Notes under the pieces: model-generated
What the model was told of the DNA's origin: nothing
The model's database searches: none
The model's input: only the letters and a program-made list of their open reading frames with translations
Origin: an uncultured Campylobacter sp.
GTDB taxonomy: Bacteria; Campylobacterota; Campylobacteria; Campylobacterales; Campylobacteraceae
Direction: 5' to 3'
Length of the DNA stretch: 5,731 nt
NCBI RefSeq assembly: GCF_938018145.1
Contig: NZ_CALIII010000116.1
Coordinates: 1 to 5,731, forward strand
Made by a program: the position numbers and the translations under genes
Shown: positions 1-5,468 of the stretch, piece by piece
Layout: each line of letters begins with the position of its first letter
Position numbering within the stretch: position 1 is the stretch's first letter

Positions 1-281
1 GAAATCGAGCACTCAAATACCGCCATTTTACGCTTTTCTGCGCTTTCGATTATTCTTTTTATACTGATTTCTTCAGGCTTTTGCGCGAGCATAAATCCGC
101 CGTTTGCGCCCTTAAACGAAACCAAAATACCCTCTCTAGCCAAATTTTGCAAAATTTTAGCCAAAAAGCTTTTTGATATCTCAAGCTCGCCCGACATCGT
201 ATCGACGTCCGAGGGAGCGTCTTTTTGCGCTATGTAAATCAGTGAAAGCAGCGCGTATTCGCTCGCTTTTGTCAAAAGCAT
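1..281 (-). CDS. Rrf2-family transcriptional regulator, N-terminal part (cut by window edge)
   Basis: This is the first 93 codons of a DNA-binding regulator; the rest lies left of the window. The ATG on the minus strand (bases 281-279) follows AAGGGGAA by five bases, which fixes the start. The translation begins MLLTKASEYALLSLIYIAQ, the usual Rrf2 opening helix. A winged helix follows, with SKSFLAKILQNLAREGILVS at residues 36-55 (recognition-helix region) and SFKGANGGFMLA at 55-66, matching the family's G..GG..LA wing. A cysteine at residue 91 sits where IscR/NsrR-type members place their first Fe-S ligand, but the remaining ligand region is outside the window, so a cluster is only possible. 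From memory, C. jejuni also has an Rrf2-family gene (Cj0883c) beside rpsO, with flhA beyond it, so flhA may lie just left of this window. Target genes cannot be named. The family call is solid. Confidence 0.88.
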   Translation of the reverse strand, partial: MLLTKASEYALLSLIYIAQKDAPSDVDTMSGELEISKSFLAKILQNLAREGILVSFKGANGGFMLAQKPEEISIKRIIESAEKRKMAVFECSI

Positions 282-332
282 AAATTCCCCTTAAATTTTT
301 TGCGGATATTTTATTAAATTTTATCTGCAAAT

Positions 333-345
333 TTGATTAAATCAA
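333..345. promoter_or_regulatory. 13-base palindrome TTGATTAAATCAA, candidate operator
   Basis: The arms TTGATT and AATCAA are perfectly complementary around one central base. The site lies between the divergent Rrf2-type regulator gene and rpsO, 52 bases upstream of the regulator's ATG and 41 bases before the rpsO -10 hexamer. Possible minus-strand -10 hexamers (TAAAAT at 323-318 or 313-308) lie between it and the regulator gene, so binding here could affect the regulator's own transcription. It resembles an FNR box but has a 3-base instead of a 4-base centre. The setting is very AT-rich, so chance is a real alternative. Confidence 0.3.
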
Positions 346-368
346 TATTTTTTAAAACAGGTGCCGCA

Positions 369-391
369 TTTTTTGATTTTTATGATATAAT
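369..391 (+). promoter_or_regulatory. Sigma70 promoter of rpsO
   Basis: A perfect TATAAT at 386-391 is preceded by a T-rich stretch (369-383) and no recognisable -35 box. This is the usual Campylobacter sigma70 layout, where periodic T tracts stand in for the -35 element. Transcription would start near 398, giving a leader of about 28 bases before the rpsO ATG. That is too short for an elaborate S15-binding leader structure of the E. coli type upstream of the start codon. Confidence 0.7.
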
Positions 392-425
392 CGCCTTTTT
401 TAATCTCACCAATCAGGAGGTCATT

Positions 426-698
426 ATGGCTTTGGATTCGGCTAAAAAAGCAGAAATTGTTGCGAAATTCGCTAGAAAAGAAAAAGATACCGGTTCTCCG
501 GAAGTTCAAATCGCATTGCTAACCGCAAGAGTCGAGGAGCTAACCGAGCACCTAAAAATCTACAAAAAAGATCACTCGTCTCGCCTCGGACTACTTAAGA
601 TAGTAGGTCGCAGAAAACGCTTGATGAAATATCTAAAAGCTAAAGATTACGCAGCTTACACAAAAGTTATCGCTGAGCTAAACCTCAGAGATAAATAA
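426..698 (+). CDS. rpsO: 30S ribosomal protein S15
   Basis: This encodes ribosomal protein S15 (90 aa), which binds 16S rRNA early in assembly of the small-subunit platform and later contacts the large subunit. The reading frame is open further upstream, but the ATG at 426 is chosen because AGGAGG (415-420) lies five bases before it and the protein then starts [12 protein letters not shown], like other S15 proteins of 88-90 aa. Family hallmarks are [19 protein letters not shown] (residues 22-40), the [16 protein letters not shown] segment (residues 43-58), and the basic run [11 protein letters not shown] (residues 61-71). It has its own promoter and a strong terminator, so it appears to be monocistronic. 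It is not part of the heat-shock operon that follows. Confidence 0.98.
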   Translation: MALDSAKKAEIVAKFARKEKDTGSPEVQIALLTARVEELTEHLKIYKKDHSSRLGLLKIVGRRKRLMKYLKAKDYAAYTKVIAELNLRDK

Positions 699-702
699 TC
701 AT

Positions 703-725
703 AGGCCCCAAATTTGGGGCTTTTC
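703..725 (+). terminator. Rho-independent terminator of rpsO
   Basis: The palindrome GCCCCAAATTTGGGGC (705-720) lies six bases after the rpsO stop codon and is followed by a T run (721-724). It can fold as a six-base-pair stem, GCCCCA with TGGGGC, closing an AATT loop. G-U and A-T pairs can extend the base at 703-722. It should separate rpsO from hrcA transcription. Confidence 0.9.
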
Positions 726-881
726 TCTTAAATTTTACTTTACTTACTTCAAATTTTAACAATTCAAATTTTAGATTCATAAAATTTCTAACGATAAAAC
801 CAAATTTAACCTACTATTACATTAAATTTATTCAAATTTTCCCGCGCGCCACTCATTTCACCCAAATTTTACCTTTCTAAC
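726..881. other. AT-rich spacer, no gene seen
   Basis: I see no credible coding region or RNA gene between the rpsO terminator and the heat-shock control elements. The stretch is dominated by repeated CAAATTT(T/A) words starting at about 750, 765, 801, 833 and 863, in both A-to-T and flanking variants. Such words are abundant in the non-coding DNA of this whole window. One short GC-rich island, CCCGCGCGCC, is at 840-850. Confidence 0.5.
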
Positions 882-902
882 CTTGAGCTCACTACGCTAA
901 AG
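882..902. promoter_or_regulatory. HAIR-like inverted repeat, candidate HspR operator
   Basis: The sequence is CTTGAGC, seven bases, then GCTAAAG. The known HspR operator (HAIR) consensus is CTTGAGT-N7-ACTCAAG. The left arm matches 6 of 7 positions and the right arm 5 of 7, with exactly the consensus spacing, and the two arms are complementary at 6 of 7 positions. It ends 31 bases before the -35 box of the hrcA promoter. In H. pylori HspR acts together with HrcA on the hrcA-grpE-dnaK promoter from upstream positions, so the placement makes sense. HspR itself is not encoded here. Confidence 0.55.
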
Positions 903-933
903 TTATCTAAACAAATTTTTTTAACTCTAGCCC

Positions 934-963
934 TTGACAATTATCCGCTCAATGTTGTATAAT
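934..963 (+). promoter_or_regulatory. Sigma70 promoter of the hrcA-grpE-dnaK operon
   Basis: The -35 box TTGACA (934-939) and the -10 box TATAAT (958-963) both match the sigma70 consensus at all six positions, separated by 18 bases. An A/T-rich block containing a run of T (913-921) lies just upstream. Transcription should start near 970, inside the left arm of the CIRCE element, leaving a leader of about 26 bases. A full -35 box is unusual for Campylobacter and implies a strong promoter held down by repression. Confidence 0.85.
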
Positions 964-967
964 GCGC

Positions 968-994
968 CTAGCAATTTAAAGGAGAGAGTGCTAA
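968..994 (+). promoter_or_regulatory. CIRCE element (HrcA operator) containing the hrcA ribosome binding site
   Basis: The right arm GAGTGCTAA (986-994) is a perfect match to the CIRCE consensus TTAGCACTC-N9-GAGTGCTAA. The left arm (968-976, CTAGCAATT) matches 6 of 9 positions, and the spacer (977-985) is exactly nine bases. The core TAGCA/TGCTA is perfectly complementary. The spacer includes the Shine-Dalgarno AAAGGAG (978-984), and the hrcA ATG begins two bases after the element. The operator therefore overlaps the transcription start and the ribosome binding site. HrcA bound here should block its own operon; heat titrates HrcA away through GroEL in well-studied systems. Confidence 0.9.
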
Positions 995-995
995 T

Positions 996-1775
996 ATGAT
1001 AAAGGTGAGCAAGCGAGATCTGATACTTGATTCTATCATTCAAGCTTATCTTAGCGACAACGCTCCGATCGGCTCTAGCGAGCTTGGTTCGCGTATGGCG
1101 ATGTCGATCCCGGCCTCTACGATTAGGGTTTATTTCAAAAAGCTCTCCGACGAGGGCGCGATTACTCAGTTTCACGTTAGCGGCGGTAGAATTCCGACGG
1201 CTGCGACGATGAGAGATTATTGGCGAGCTAGGTTAAATTTTGGTGAGACGCTAAATATCGCAAATCCTAGCCTACTAAAGTTGCTAAGCGATAAATTTGA
1301 AATTTACGCGATGGTTTTTGAAAGCAAAACCCAAACGCTAAACGAGGTCTTAAATTTAAACAATAGATTTTTGATTTTGAGCTTTAGCGAGGACGAGATA
1401 GCGCTCAAATTTAACTCGAAGGTAGAGAAGTTTTTGAGCAATCTCATTGGCATAGATCTTGATAGACTCGAGCTTACCTGTATGCAGGTGGGTCTAAACG
1501 AGCTAAGAAATAAGATAGCTGAACTAAAACGCACTAAAATTCGCTTTTTAGAAAACGAAAAGATAGCGCTTGAAATTTTCGGCGAGAGCTTTAAAAACGC
1601 GCTAAGCCCTAGTTTTGAGATGGTTTTTGACTCAAATTTAGTATTTTTTGGCGAAAATTACCTAGGCATGAAGTTTGGCGTAAATTTTGATGGCAAAGAG
1701 GCTAAAATGCTTTGCGCGGGCAGTATTTATAATGATTATGAAAGATTTTTAAACAACCTAAAGGAGGCGGCATGA
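996..1775 (+). CDS. hrcA: Heat-inducible transcription repressor HrcA
   Basis: HrcA is the repressor of class I heat-shock genes and binds CIRCE as a dimer. The protein has 259 aa, short compared with about 340 in Bacillus but close to the usual size in Campylobacter and Helicobacter. An N-terminal winged helix spans roughly residues 5-75. Visible hallmarks are ILDSIIQAYLSDNAPIGSSE (residues 10-29), the recognition segment PASTIRVYFKKL (39-50), and the wing HVSGGRIPT (60-68). The rest (about 90-259) fits the variable GAF-like and dimerisation region but has few motifs. The ATG at 996 is used because CIRCE and AAAGGAG lie directly upstream; the 11-base gap from the Shine-Dalgarno is a little long. 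It is the first gene of the operon and is probably autoregulated through the upstream CIRCE. Its stop overlaps the grpE start. Confidence 0.95.
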   Translation: MIKVSKRDLILDSIIQAYLSDNAPIGSSELGSRMAMSIPASTIRVYFKKLSDEGAITQFHVSGGRIPTAATMRDYWRARLNFGETLNIANPSLLKLLSDKFEIYAMVFESKTQTLNEVLNLNNRFLILSFSEDEIALKFNSKVEKFLSNLIGIDLDRLELTCMQVGLNELRNKIAELKRTKIRFLENEKIALEIFGESFKNALSPSFEMVFDSNLVFFGENYLGMKFGVNFDGKEAKMLCAGSIYNDYERFLNNLKEAA

Positions 1776-2299
1776 ACGAGAATGAAAACGTAGAACTTGA
1801 GCAGCAAATCCCGTCAAATTTCGACGAGAGTATCAGCTTTGAGGGCCTTGACGCGAAATACGTCGAGCTTCAAAAGCAGCTCGAGGAGCTAACGGATAAG
1901 TATTATAGAGCCAATGCGGACTTTGAAAACATCAAAAAGCGTTTTGAAAAGGAAAAAGCGGACATTGCGACATATGCAAACGAGAAATTTGCGCGGGATC
2001 TGCTTCCGGTGATAGACGCGCTTGAGATGGCGGTAAATTTTGAAACCGAAGGCGACGAATATGCGGCAAAAATCAAAGAAGGAATTTATATAACGATAGA
2101 TCAGTTTAAAAAATGTTTCGAGAAAAACGGCATCACCGCGATCGAAGCGAACGAGGACTTTGATCCGAATTTCCACAATGCAATGCTGCAAGTAGAAAGC
2201 GAAGACGTGGAAAAAGGCAAGATCGTGCAAGTGATACAAAAAGGCTACCTCATCAACGGCAGAGTTTTACGACCTGCGATGGTATCGATAGCAAAGTAA
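1772..2299 (+). CDS. grpE: Nucleotide exchange factor GrpE (DnaK co-chaperone)
   Basis: GrpE (175 aa) is a homodimer that releases ADP from DnaK and so resets the chaperone for another substrate cycle; in some bacteria it also acts as a thermosensor. After an acidic, poorly conserved N terminus, residues about 30-75 form a long heptad-rich helix (YVELQKQLEELTDKYYRANA and onward). Next come LLPVIDALEMAV (about 77-88) and a C-terminal beta domain with FDPNFHNAMLQ and the signature GYLINGRVLRPAMV (158-171). The start codon overlaps the hrcA stop as ATGA (1772-1775), and AAGGAGG (1761-1767) inside the end of hrcA serves as its ribosome binding site, so the two genes are translationally coupled. 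Confidence 0.97.
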   Translation: MNENENVELEQQIPSNFDESISFEGLDAKYVELQKQLEELTDKYYRANADFENIKKRFEKEKADIATYANEKFARDLLPVIDALEMAVNFETEGDEYAAKIKEGIYITIDQFKKCFEKNGITAIEANEDFDPNFHNAMLQVESEDVEKGKIVQVIQKGYLINGRVLRPAMVSIAK

Positions 2300-2334
2300 A
2301 ATTTGAAAGAAAAATCTAATAAAAAGGAAAAACA

Positions 2335-4212
2335 ATGGCAAAAGTAATAGGTATAGACCTAGGAACGACGAATTCATGCGTAAGCGTGTATGAGAGAGGC
2401 GAAAGCAAGGTAATCCCGAACAAAGAGGGTAAAAACACGACTCCTTCGGTTGTGGCGTTTACCGATAAGGGCGAAATTTTAGTAGGCGACAGCGCAAAAC
2501 GCCAAGCCGTCACAAACCCTGAAAAAACCATCTACTCTATCAAAAGAATAATGGGCCTAATGAGCAACGAGAAAAACGCGCAGGAAGCTAAAGCTAGGTT
2601 GCCGTACCACGTCGTAGATAGAAACGGTGCGTGCGCTATCGAGATCGCGGGCAAAGTCTACACTCCGCAAGAAATCTCGGCCAAAGTGCTAATGAAGCTA
2701 AAAGAGGACGCTGAAAGCTATCTGGGCGAAACAGTCGTAGACGCCGTCATCACCGTGCCTGCGTACTTTAACGACAGCCAAAGAAAGGCGACGAAAGAAG
2801 CAGGAACGATCGCGGGACTAAACGTGCTTCGTATCATAAACGAGCCTACCGCGGCGGCTCTTGCTTACGGTCTAGATAAAAAAGAGTCCGAAAAGATCAT
2901 GGTTTACGACCTAGGCGGCGGTACGTTTGACGTTACGGTGCTAGAAACAGGCGATAATGTGGTCGAGGTTTTAGCTACCGGCGGTAACGCGTTTCTAGGC
3001 GGCGATGATTTCGATAACCGCCTAATCGACTGGCTAACGAGCGAATTTAAAAGCGACTCGGGCATCGATCTAAAAACCGACGTGATGGCTATGCAGCGCC
3101 TAAAAGAGGCAGCCGAAACGGCTAAAAAAGAGCTAAGCTCGGCTCAAGAAACGACGATAAATTTACCGTTTATCACCGCCGACGCTACGGGTCCTAAACA
3201 CCTCACAAAGACGCTAACTAGGGCTAAATTTGAAGGTATGATCGAGGATCTGGTCGCTCAAACGATCACCAAGATAAACGAGGTCGTAAAAGATGCCGGA
3301 CTTGACAAAAAAGATATAAAAGAAATCGTCATGGTGGGCGGCTCGACGCGCGTGCCTTTAGTTCAAGAAGAGGTCAAAAAGGCGTTTGGCAAAGAGCTAA
3401 ATAAAAGCGTAAATCCGGACGAAGTCGTAGCTATCGGCGCGGCGATCCAAGGCGCGGTTATCAAAGGCGACGTGAAGGACGTGTTGCTCCTAGACGTCAC
3501 TCCGCTAAGCCTAGGTATCGAGACTCTAGGCGGCGTGATGACAAAAATCATCGAAAAAGGCACGACTATCCCGGTTAAGAAAAATCAGGTATTTTCAACC
3601 GCCGAGGATAACCAAAGCGCCGTCACGATCCACGTGCTACAAGGCGAGCGCGAATTTGCCCGCGACAACAAGTCTTTGGGTCAGTTTAACCTAGAGGGCA
3701 TCCCTGCTGCTCCTCGCGGAGTGCCGCAGATCGAAGTAGAGTTTGATATCGATGCCAACGGTATCCTAACGGTCTCTGCTAAAGATAAGGCTACCGGCAA
3801 AGCCCAAAACATCACGATCTCAGGCTCAAGCGGCCTAAGCGAAGACGAGATCAACAACATGGTCAAAGACGCCGAGCTACACAAAGAGGACGACAAAAAG
3901 CGCAAAGACGCGGTCGAGGCTCGCAACCAAGCCGACGCACTAGCGCACCAAACGCAAAAGAGCCTTGATGAGCTAGGCGAGAAAATCCCTGCCGAGGACA
4001 AAGAGCGCATCCAAAAGGCGCTTGACGAGCTAAAAGAGACGCTAAAAGACGAAAACGCGAGCAAAGAGCAGATCGACGCGAAGGTCAAAACTCTAAGCGA
4101 AGCCAGCCACAAGCTAGCCGAAGCGATGTATAAAAAAGACGGCGCCGCGGGCGAGCAAGCAAACGGCGGCAAGAAAAAAGACGACGACGTCATCGACGCC
4201 GAAGTCGAGTAA
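2335..4212 (+). CDS. dnaK: Molecular chaperone DnaK (Hsp70)
   Basis: DnaK (625 aa) is the cytosolic Hsp70 that binds unfolded peptides in an ATP-dependent cycle with DnaJ and GrpE. The ATPase domain shows [13 protein letters not shown] (residues 4-16), the phosphate loop DLGGGTFD (192-199) and [11 protein letters not shown] (331-341). The interdomain linker VLLLDVTPL is at 383-391, followed by the beta-sandwich substrate domain and a charged helical lid. The tail [10 protein letters not shown] resembles the E. coli tail but lacks its final EEVKDKK-like extension, as far as I know normal in this group. The start at 2335 follows AAGGA (2324-2328), 35 bases after grpE, with no separate promoter visible in the gap. 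The gene is intact and full length. No dnaJ follows, so its J-domain partner must be encoded elsewhere. The codons are richer in GC than in the flanking genes, as expected for a highly expressed gene. Confidence 0.99.
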   Translation: MAKVIGIDLGTTNSCVSVYERGESKVIPNKEGKNTTPSVVAFTDKGEILVGDSAKRQAVTNPEKTIYSIKRIMGLMSNEKNAQEAKARLPYHVVDRNGACAIEIAGKVYTPQEISAKVLMKLKEDAESYLGETVVDAVITVPAYFNDSQRKATKEAGTIAGLNVLRIINEPTAAALAYGLDKKESEKIMVYDLGGGTFDVTVLETGDNVVEVLATGGNAFLGGDDFDNRLIDWLTSEFKSDSGIDLKTDVMAMQRLKEAAETAKKELSSAQETTINLPFITADATGPKHLTKTLTRAKFEGMIEDLVAQTITKINEVVKDAGLDKKDIKEIVMVGGSTRVPLVQEEVKKAFGKELNKSVNPDEVVAIGAAIQGAVIKGDVKDVLLLDVTPLSLGIETLGGVMTKIIEKGTTIPVKKNQVFSTAEDNQSAVTIHVLQGEREFARDNKSLGQFNLEGIPAAPRGVPQIEVEFDIDANGILTVSAKDKATGKAQNITISGSSGLSEDEINNMVKDAELHKEDDKKRKDAVEARNQADALAHQTQKSLDELGEKIPAEDKERIQKALDELKETLKDENASKEQIDAKVKTLSEASHKLAEAMYKKDGAAGEQANGGKKKDDDVIDAEVE

Positions 4213-4216
4213 AATT

Positions 4217-4242
4217 TAGCCCTTGTTTGTGCAAGGGTTTTA
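4217..4242 (+). terminator. First hairpin terminator after dnaK
   Basis: CCCTTG (4220-4225) pairs with CAAGGG (4232-4237) around a six-base loop, only a few bases after the dnaK stop. G-U and A-T pairs can extend the base, and a TTTT run (4238-4241) follows. The stem is modest but has the standard intrinsic-terminator form. Confidence 0.75.
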
Positions 4243-4245
4243 AAC

Positions 4246-4288
4246 GCAAATTTAAGGTTTTAGCGTTTTTACGCGCCCTTAAATTTGC
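4246..4288. repeat. 12-bp perfect inverted repeat with nested hairpin
   Basis: GCAAATTTAAGG (4246-4257) and CCTTAAATTTGC (4277-4288) are perfectly complementary. The 19 bases between them hold a second small stem, GCGT (4263-4266) with ACGC (4271-4274), closing a TTTT loop. An alternative fold pairs AAACGC (4242-4247) with GCGTTT (4263-4268), which is followed by more T. The element lies between two terminator hairpins and probably supports termination or protects mRNA 3' ends. Confidence 0.6.
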
Positions 4289-4289
4289 C

Positions 4290-4320
4290 CCGCCCGTTAA
4301 ATTTGACGGGCGGATTTTTA
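4290..4320 (+). terminator. Second, stronger terminator after dnaK
   Basis: CCGCCCGT (4290-4297) pairs perfectly with ACGGGCGG (4306-4313) around the eight-base loop TAAATTTG, followed by ATTTTTA. A GC-rich stem with a T run is a textbook intrinsic terminator. It should stop any heat-shock transcripts that pass the first hairpin. Confidence 0.9.
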
Positions 4321-4486
4321 TAAATCTCTAAATTCGTTATCTCAAATTTACCCAATCCAAATTTGACTTCAAGTAGTTTTTGACCCGCTTGTTTTTTGCA
4401 AATTTGCCGCTTCGCCGGTAGATTAAATTTGACCATTTTCAGCACAATCCTTAACCAAAATCATCAGTTTGGACTACCGATTTAAA

Positions 4487-4492
4487 TATAAT
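4487..4492 (+). promoter_or_regulatory. -10 box of the promoter for the membrane-protein gene
   Basis: A perfect TATAAT lies 20 bases before the ATG at 4512. No convincing -35 box is present at the proper distance. Transcription would start at about 4499, so the leader would be only about 13 bases and barely contain the AAAGG (4501-4505) ribosome binding site. The 4321-4486 stretch upstream is AT-rich intergenic DNA with more CAAATTT words and no gene that I can support. Confidence 0.6.
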
Positions 4493-4511
4493 CAAACAAA
4501 AAAGGTCCTAA

Positions 4512-4943
4512 ATGTATCTATTTTTCCTGATCGTTCATATTTTGAGCGCCGTCGCCTTCGTCGGTTACGTGTTTTTCGACGTTTGTATATTTCCGTTTGC
4601 CAAAAAGCACATAGACGAGGACACGCTGGCTCGCGTCAAAAAAGCCTACACCAAAGGTAGCGCAAAGGTTTTCGGTACGGCGTTTTTGATGTTAATTATC
4701 AGCGGCGTTTATATGGCAAAGGATTATTTTGGCGGCGAGAACGGATGGCTGGGTAGCTCGTTTCAAATTTTACTCGCGACCAAGATCGGCGTGCTAGGGC
4801 TAATGTGCCTAATCACGGCGATATCGCTCTTTTACGTCTATAAGCTCAAAAAGCCCGATCCCTTCGGCAAATACTCGCACGTCATCGCCCTTGTTTTGTG
4901 CATCGTAATGATAATTTTGGCTAAAGTAATGTGGAGAGTTTAG
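4512..4943 (+). CDS. Small four-helix integral membrane protein, possibly CopD-like
   Basis: The product has 143 aa and is almost entirely membrane-embedded. Likely transmembrane helices are residues about 3-29, 53-70, 85-110 and 122-140, joined by short loops; the first loop is charged (AKKHIDEDTLARVKKAY). There is no cleavable signal peptide. Histidines lie near the start of helix 1 (H9) and helix 4 (H123), and helix 3 opens ATKIGVLGLM, a layout reminiscent of CopD-type or cytochrome-b-like four-helix proteins, in which such histidines can bind haem or metal. That relationship is inference; it lacks the W.AGL.YLPR motif expected of HemJ, another small histidine-bearing membrane protein. The start follows AAAGG by six bases and the gene has its own -10 box. 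It is separated from dnaK by terminators, so it is probably not part of the heat-shock operon. Function is unknown. Confidence 0.85.
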   Translation: MYLFFLIVHILSAVAFVGYVFFDVCIFPFAKKHIDEDTLARVKKAYTKGSAKVFGTAFLMLIISGVYMAKDYFGGENGWLGSSFQILLATKIGVLGLMCLITAISLFYVYKLKKPDPFGKYSHVIALVLCIVMIILAKVMWRV

Positions 4944-4946
4944 TAG

Positions 4947-4973
4947 AATTTAGAGCGTTAAACGCTCTAAATT
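4947..4973. terminator. Perfect hairpin between convergent genes
   Basis: AATTTAGAGCGTT (4947-4959) and AACGCTCTAAATT (4961-4973) are perfectly complementary across 13 bases with one base between them; in RNA the innermost pairs would open to form the loop. It begins four bases after the stop of the membrane-protein gene and ends four bases before the stop of the minus-strand reading frame. On the plus strand it is followed by TT, then an interrupted T-rich stretch reaching a run of eight T (4980-4987). On the minus strand the T content is only in the stem, so termination in that direction may be weaker. Confidence 0.8.
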
Positions 4974-4976
4974 TTG

Positions 4977-5393
4977 TCATTTTTTTTGAGTTTGGCTTAA
5001 ATTTGACGTGTCGTCGCCGAATAAATTCTTAAAAAACCCTTCTTTAAAACCCCCGGCCGGCAAATACATATCTCGTAGCAGCCAAAACAACTCCGAGCCC
5101 ACAAATCCATTTTTACGCGCTTCGGCCTTTAAAAGCATTTTCGTAAGAGTGTCTTTATCCATCTTTTTATCGCCGAATATCTCATAAGTGTAGAGCATAT
5201 CAGCGGGCAGTAGTCTTTGTAGTAAAAAAGCACTTAAACACGAGTAGTCTTTGTCTAAATACGTGTTACCGTCTCTCATAAAAAGTTCATTTTTCTTAAA
5301 AATGCAATCTGTAAAAGAAGCCAAATGTTCTGCTTTTATATAATTTATAATTTCCTCATCACTACGATTTTCCCTTTTATTAGAATAATCCAA
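4977..5393 (-). CDS. Unrecognised reading frame, probably the 3' part of an interrupted gene
   Basis: I do not recognise this 138-residue frame. It is soluble-looking and mixed charged, with the segments YIKAEHLASFTDC, DYSCLSAFLLQRLLPADMLY and FVGSELFWLLRDMYLPAGGF and a Q/K-rich end. It contains two cysteines and no signal peptide or membrane helix. The only start near its 5' end is TTG (5393-5391), which has no good ribosome binding site; a GGTGAGG at about 5438-5432 is too far away, and the first internal ATG is at residue 39. The same frame is open back to a TAG at 5468-5466 and beyond that continues as the exported repeat protein upstream. I therefore read it as the downstream part of one gene broken by a stop codon rather than an independent gene. 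An alternative is a separate small gene with a weak TTG start. Its first 120 bases or so are clearly more AT-rich than the rest. Confidence 0.5.
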   Translation of the reverse strand: MDYSNKRENRSDEEIINYIKAEHLASFTDCIFKKNELFMRDGNTYLDKDYSCLSAFLLQRLLPADMLYTYEIFGDKKMDKDTLTKMLLKAEARKNGFVGSELFWLLRDMYLPAGGFKEGFFKNLFGDDTSNLSQTQKK

Positions 5394-5465
5394 AATATAC
5401 TTTATTTGATCGTTAACTTTTTTTATATTATCCTCACCTTTTTCCCTATCAAAGCGATCAACAAA

Positions 5466-5468
5466 CTA
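5466..5468 (-). other. In-frame TAG separating two halves of one reading frame
   Basis: On the minus strand the repeat-protein frame reads A-T-Q-Y-F then TAG. The same frame then runs 163 codons to the TGA at 4979-4977 without another stop. The 24 codons between the TAG and the TTG at 5393 (beginning FVDRFDREKGEDNIKKV) also look like ordinary protein. This suggests one gene with a nonsense mutation or a sequencing error at this codon. Confidence 0.6.

Noticed and set aside
333..345. FNR-type box (TTGAT-N4-ATCAA)
   Set aside because: The half-sites are perfect, but the centre has three bases instead of four, so it is listed only as an unassigned palindrome.
333..425. In-frame upstream extension of rpsO to an ATG at 333
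   Set aside because: It would add 31 residues not found in S15 proteins and overlap the rpsO promoter. The ATG at 426 has AGGAGG at ideal spacing and gives the normal 90 aa protein.
1889..2239. 116-codon minus-strand frame opposite grpE
   Set aside because: It is a shadow of the grpE codons with no recognisable domain and no start signals.
3681..4193. 170-codon open frame on the minus strand opposite dnaK
   Set aside because: It is a serine- and leucine-rich mirror of the dnaK lid region, has no ribosome binding site or family resemblance, and lies wholly inside a conserved gene.
4416..4479. CGGTAG / CTACCG inverted repeat upstream of the membrane-protein gene
   Set aside because: Only six bases per arm with more than 50 bases between them, which is expected by chance.
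4469..4660. 63-codon plus-strand frame overlapping the start of the membrane-protein gene
   Set aside because: It begins upstream of the -10 box of the real gene, is arginine-rich in the manner of an off-frame translation, and has no ribosome binding site.
4980..4987. Run of eight T as a phase-variation tract
   Set aside because: On the minus strand it is A8 at the very end of the reading frame, just before TGA. Slippage would alter only the last residues or extend the tail, so an on/off switch is unlikely.
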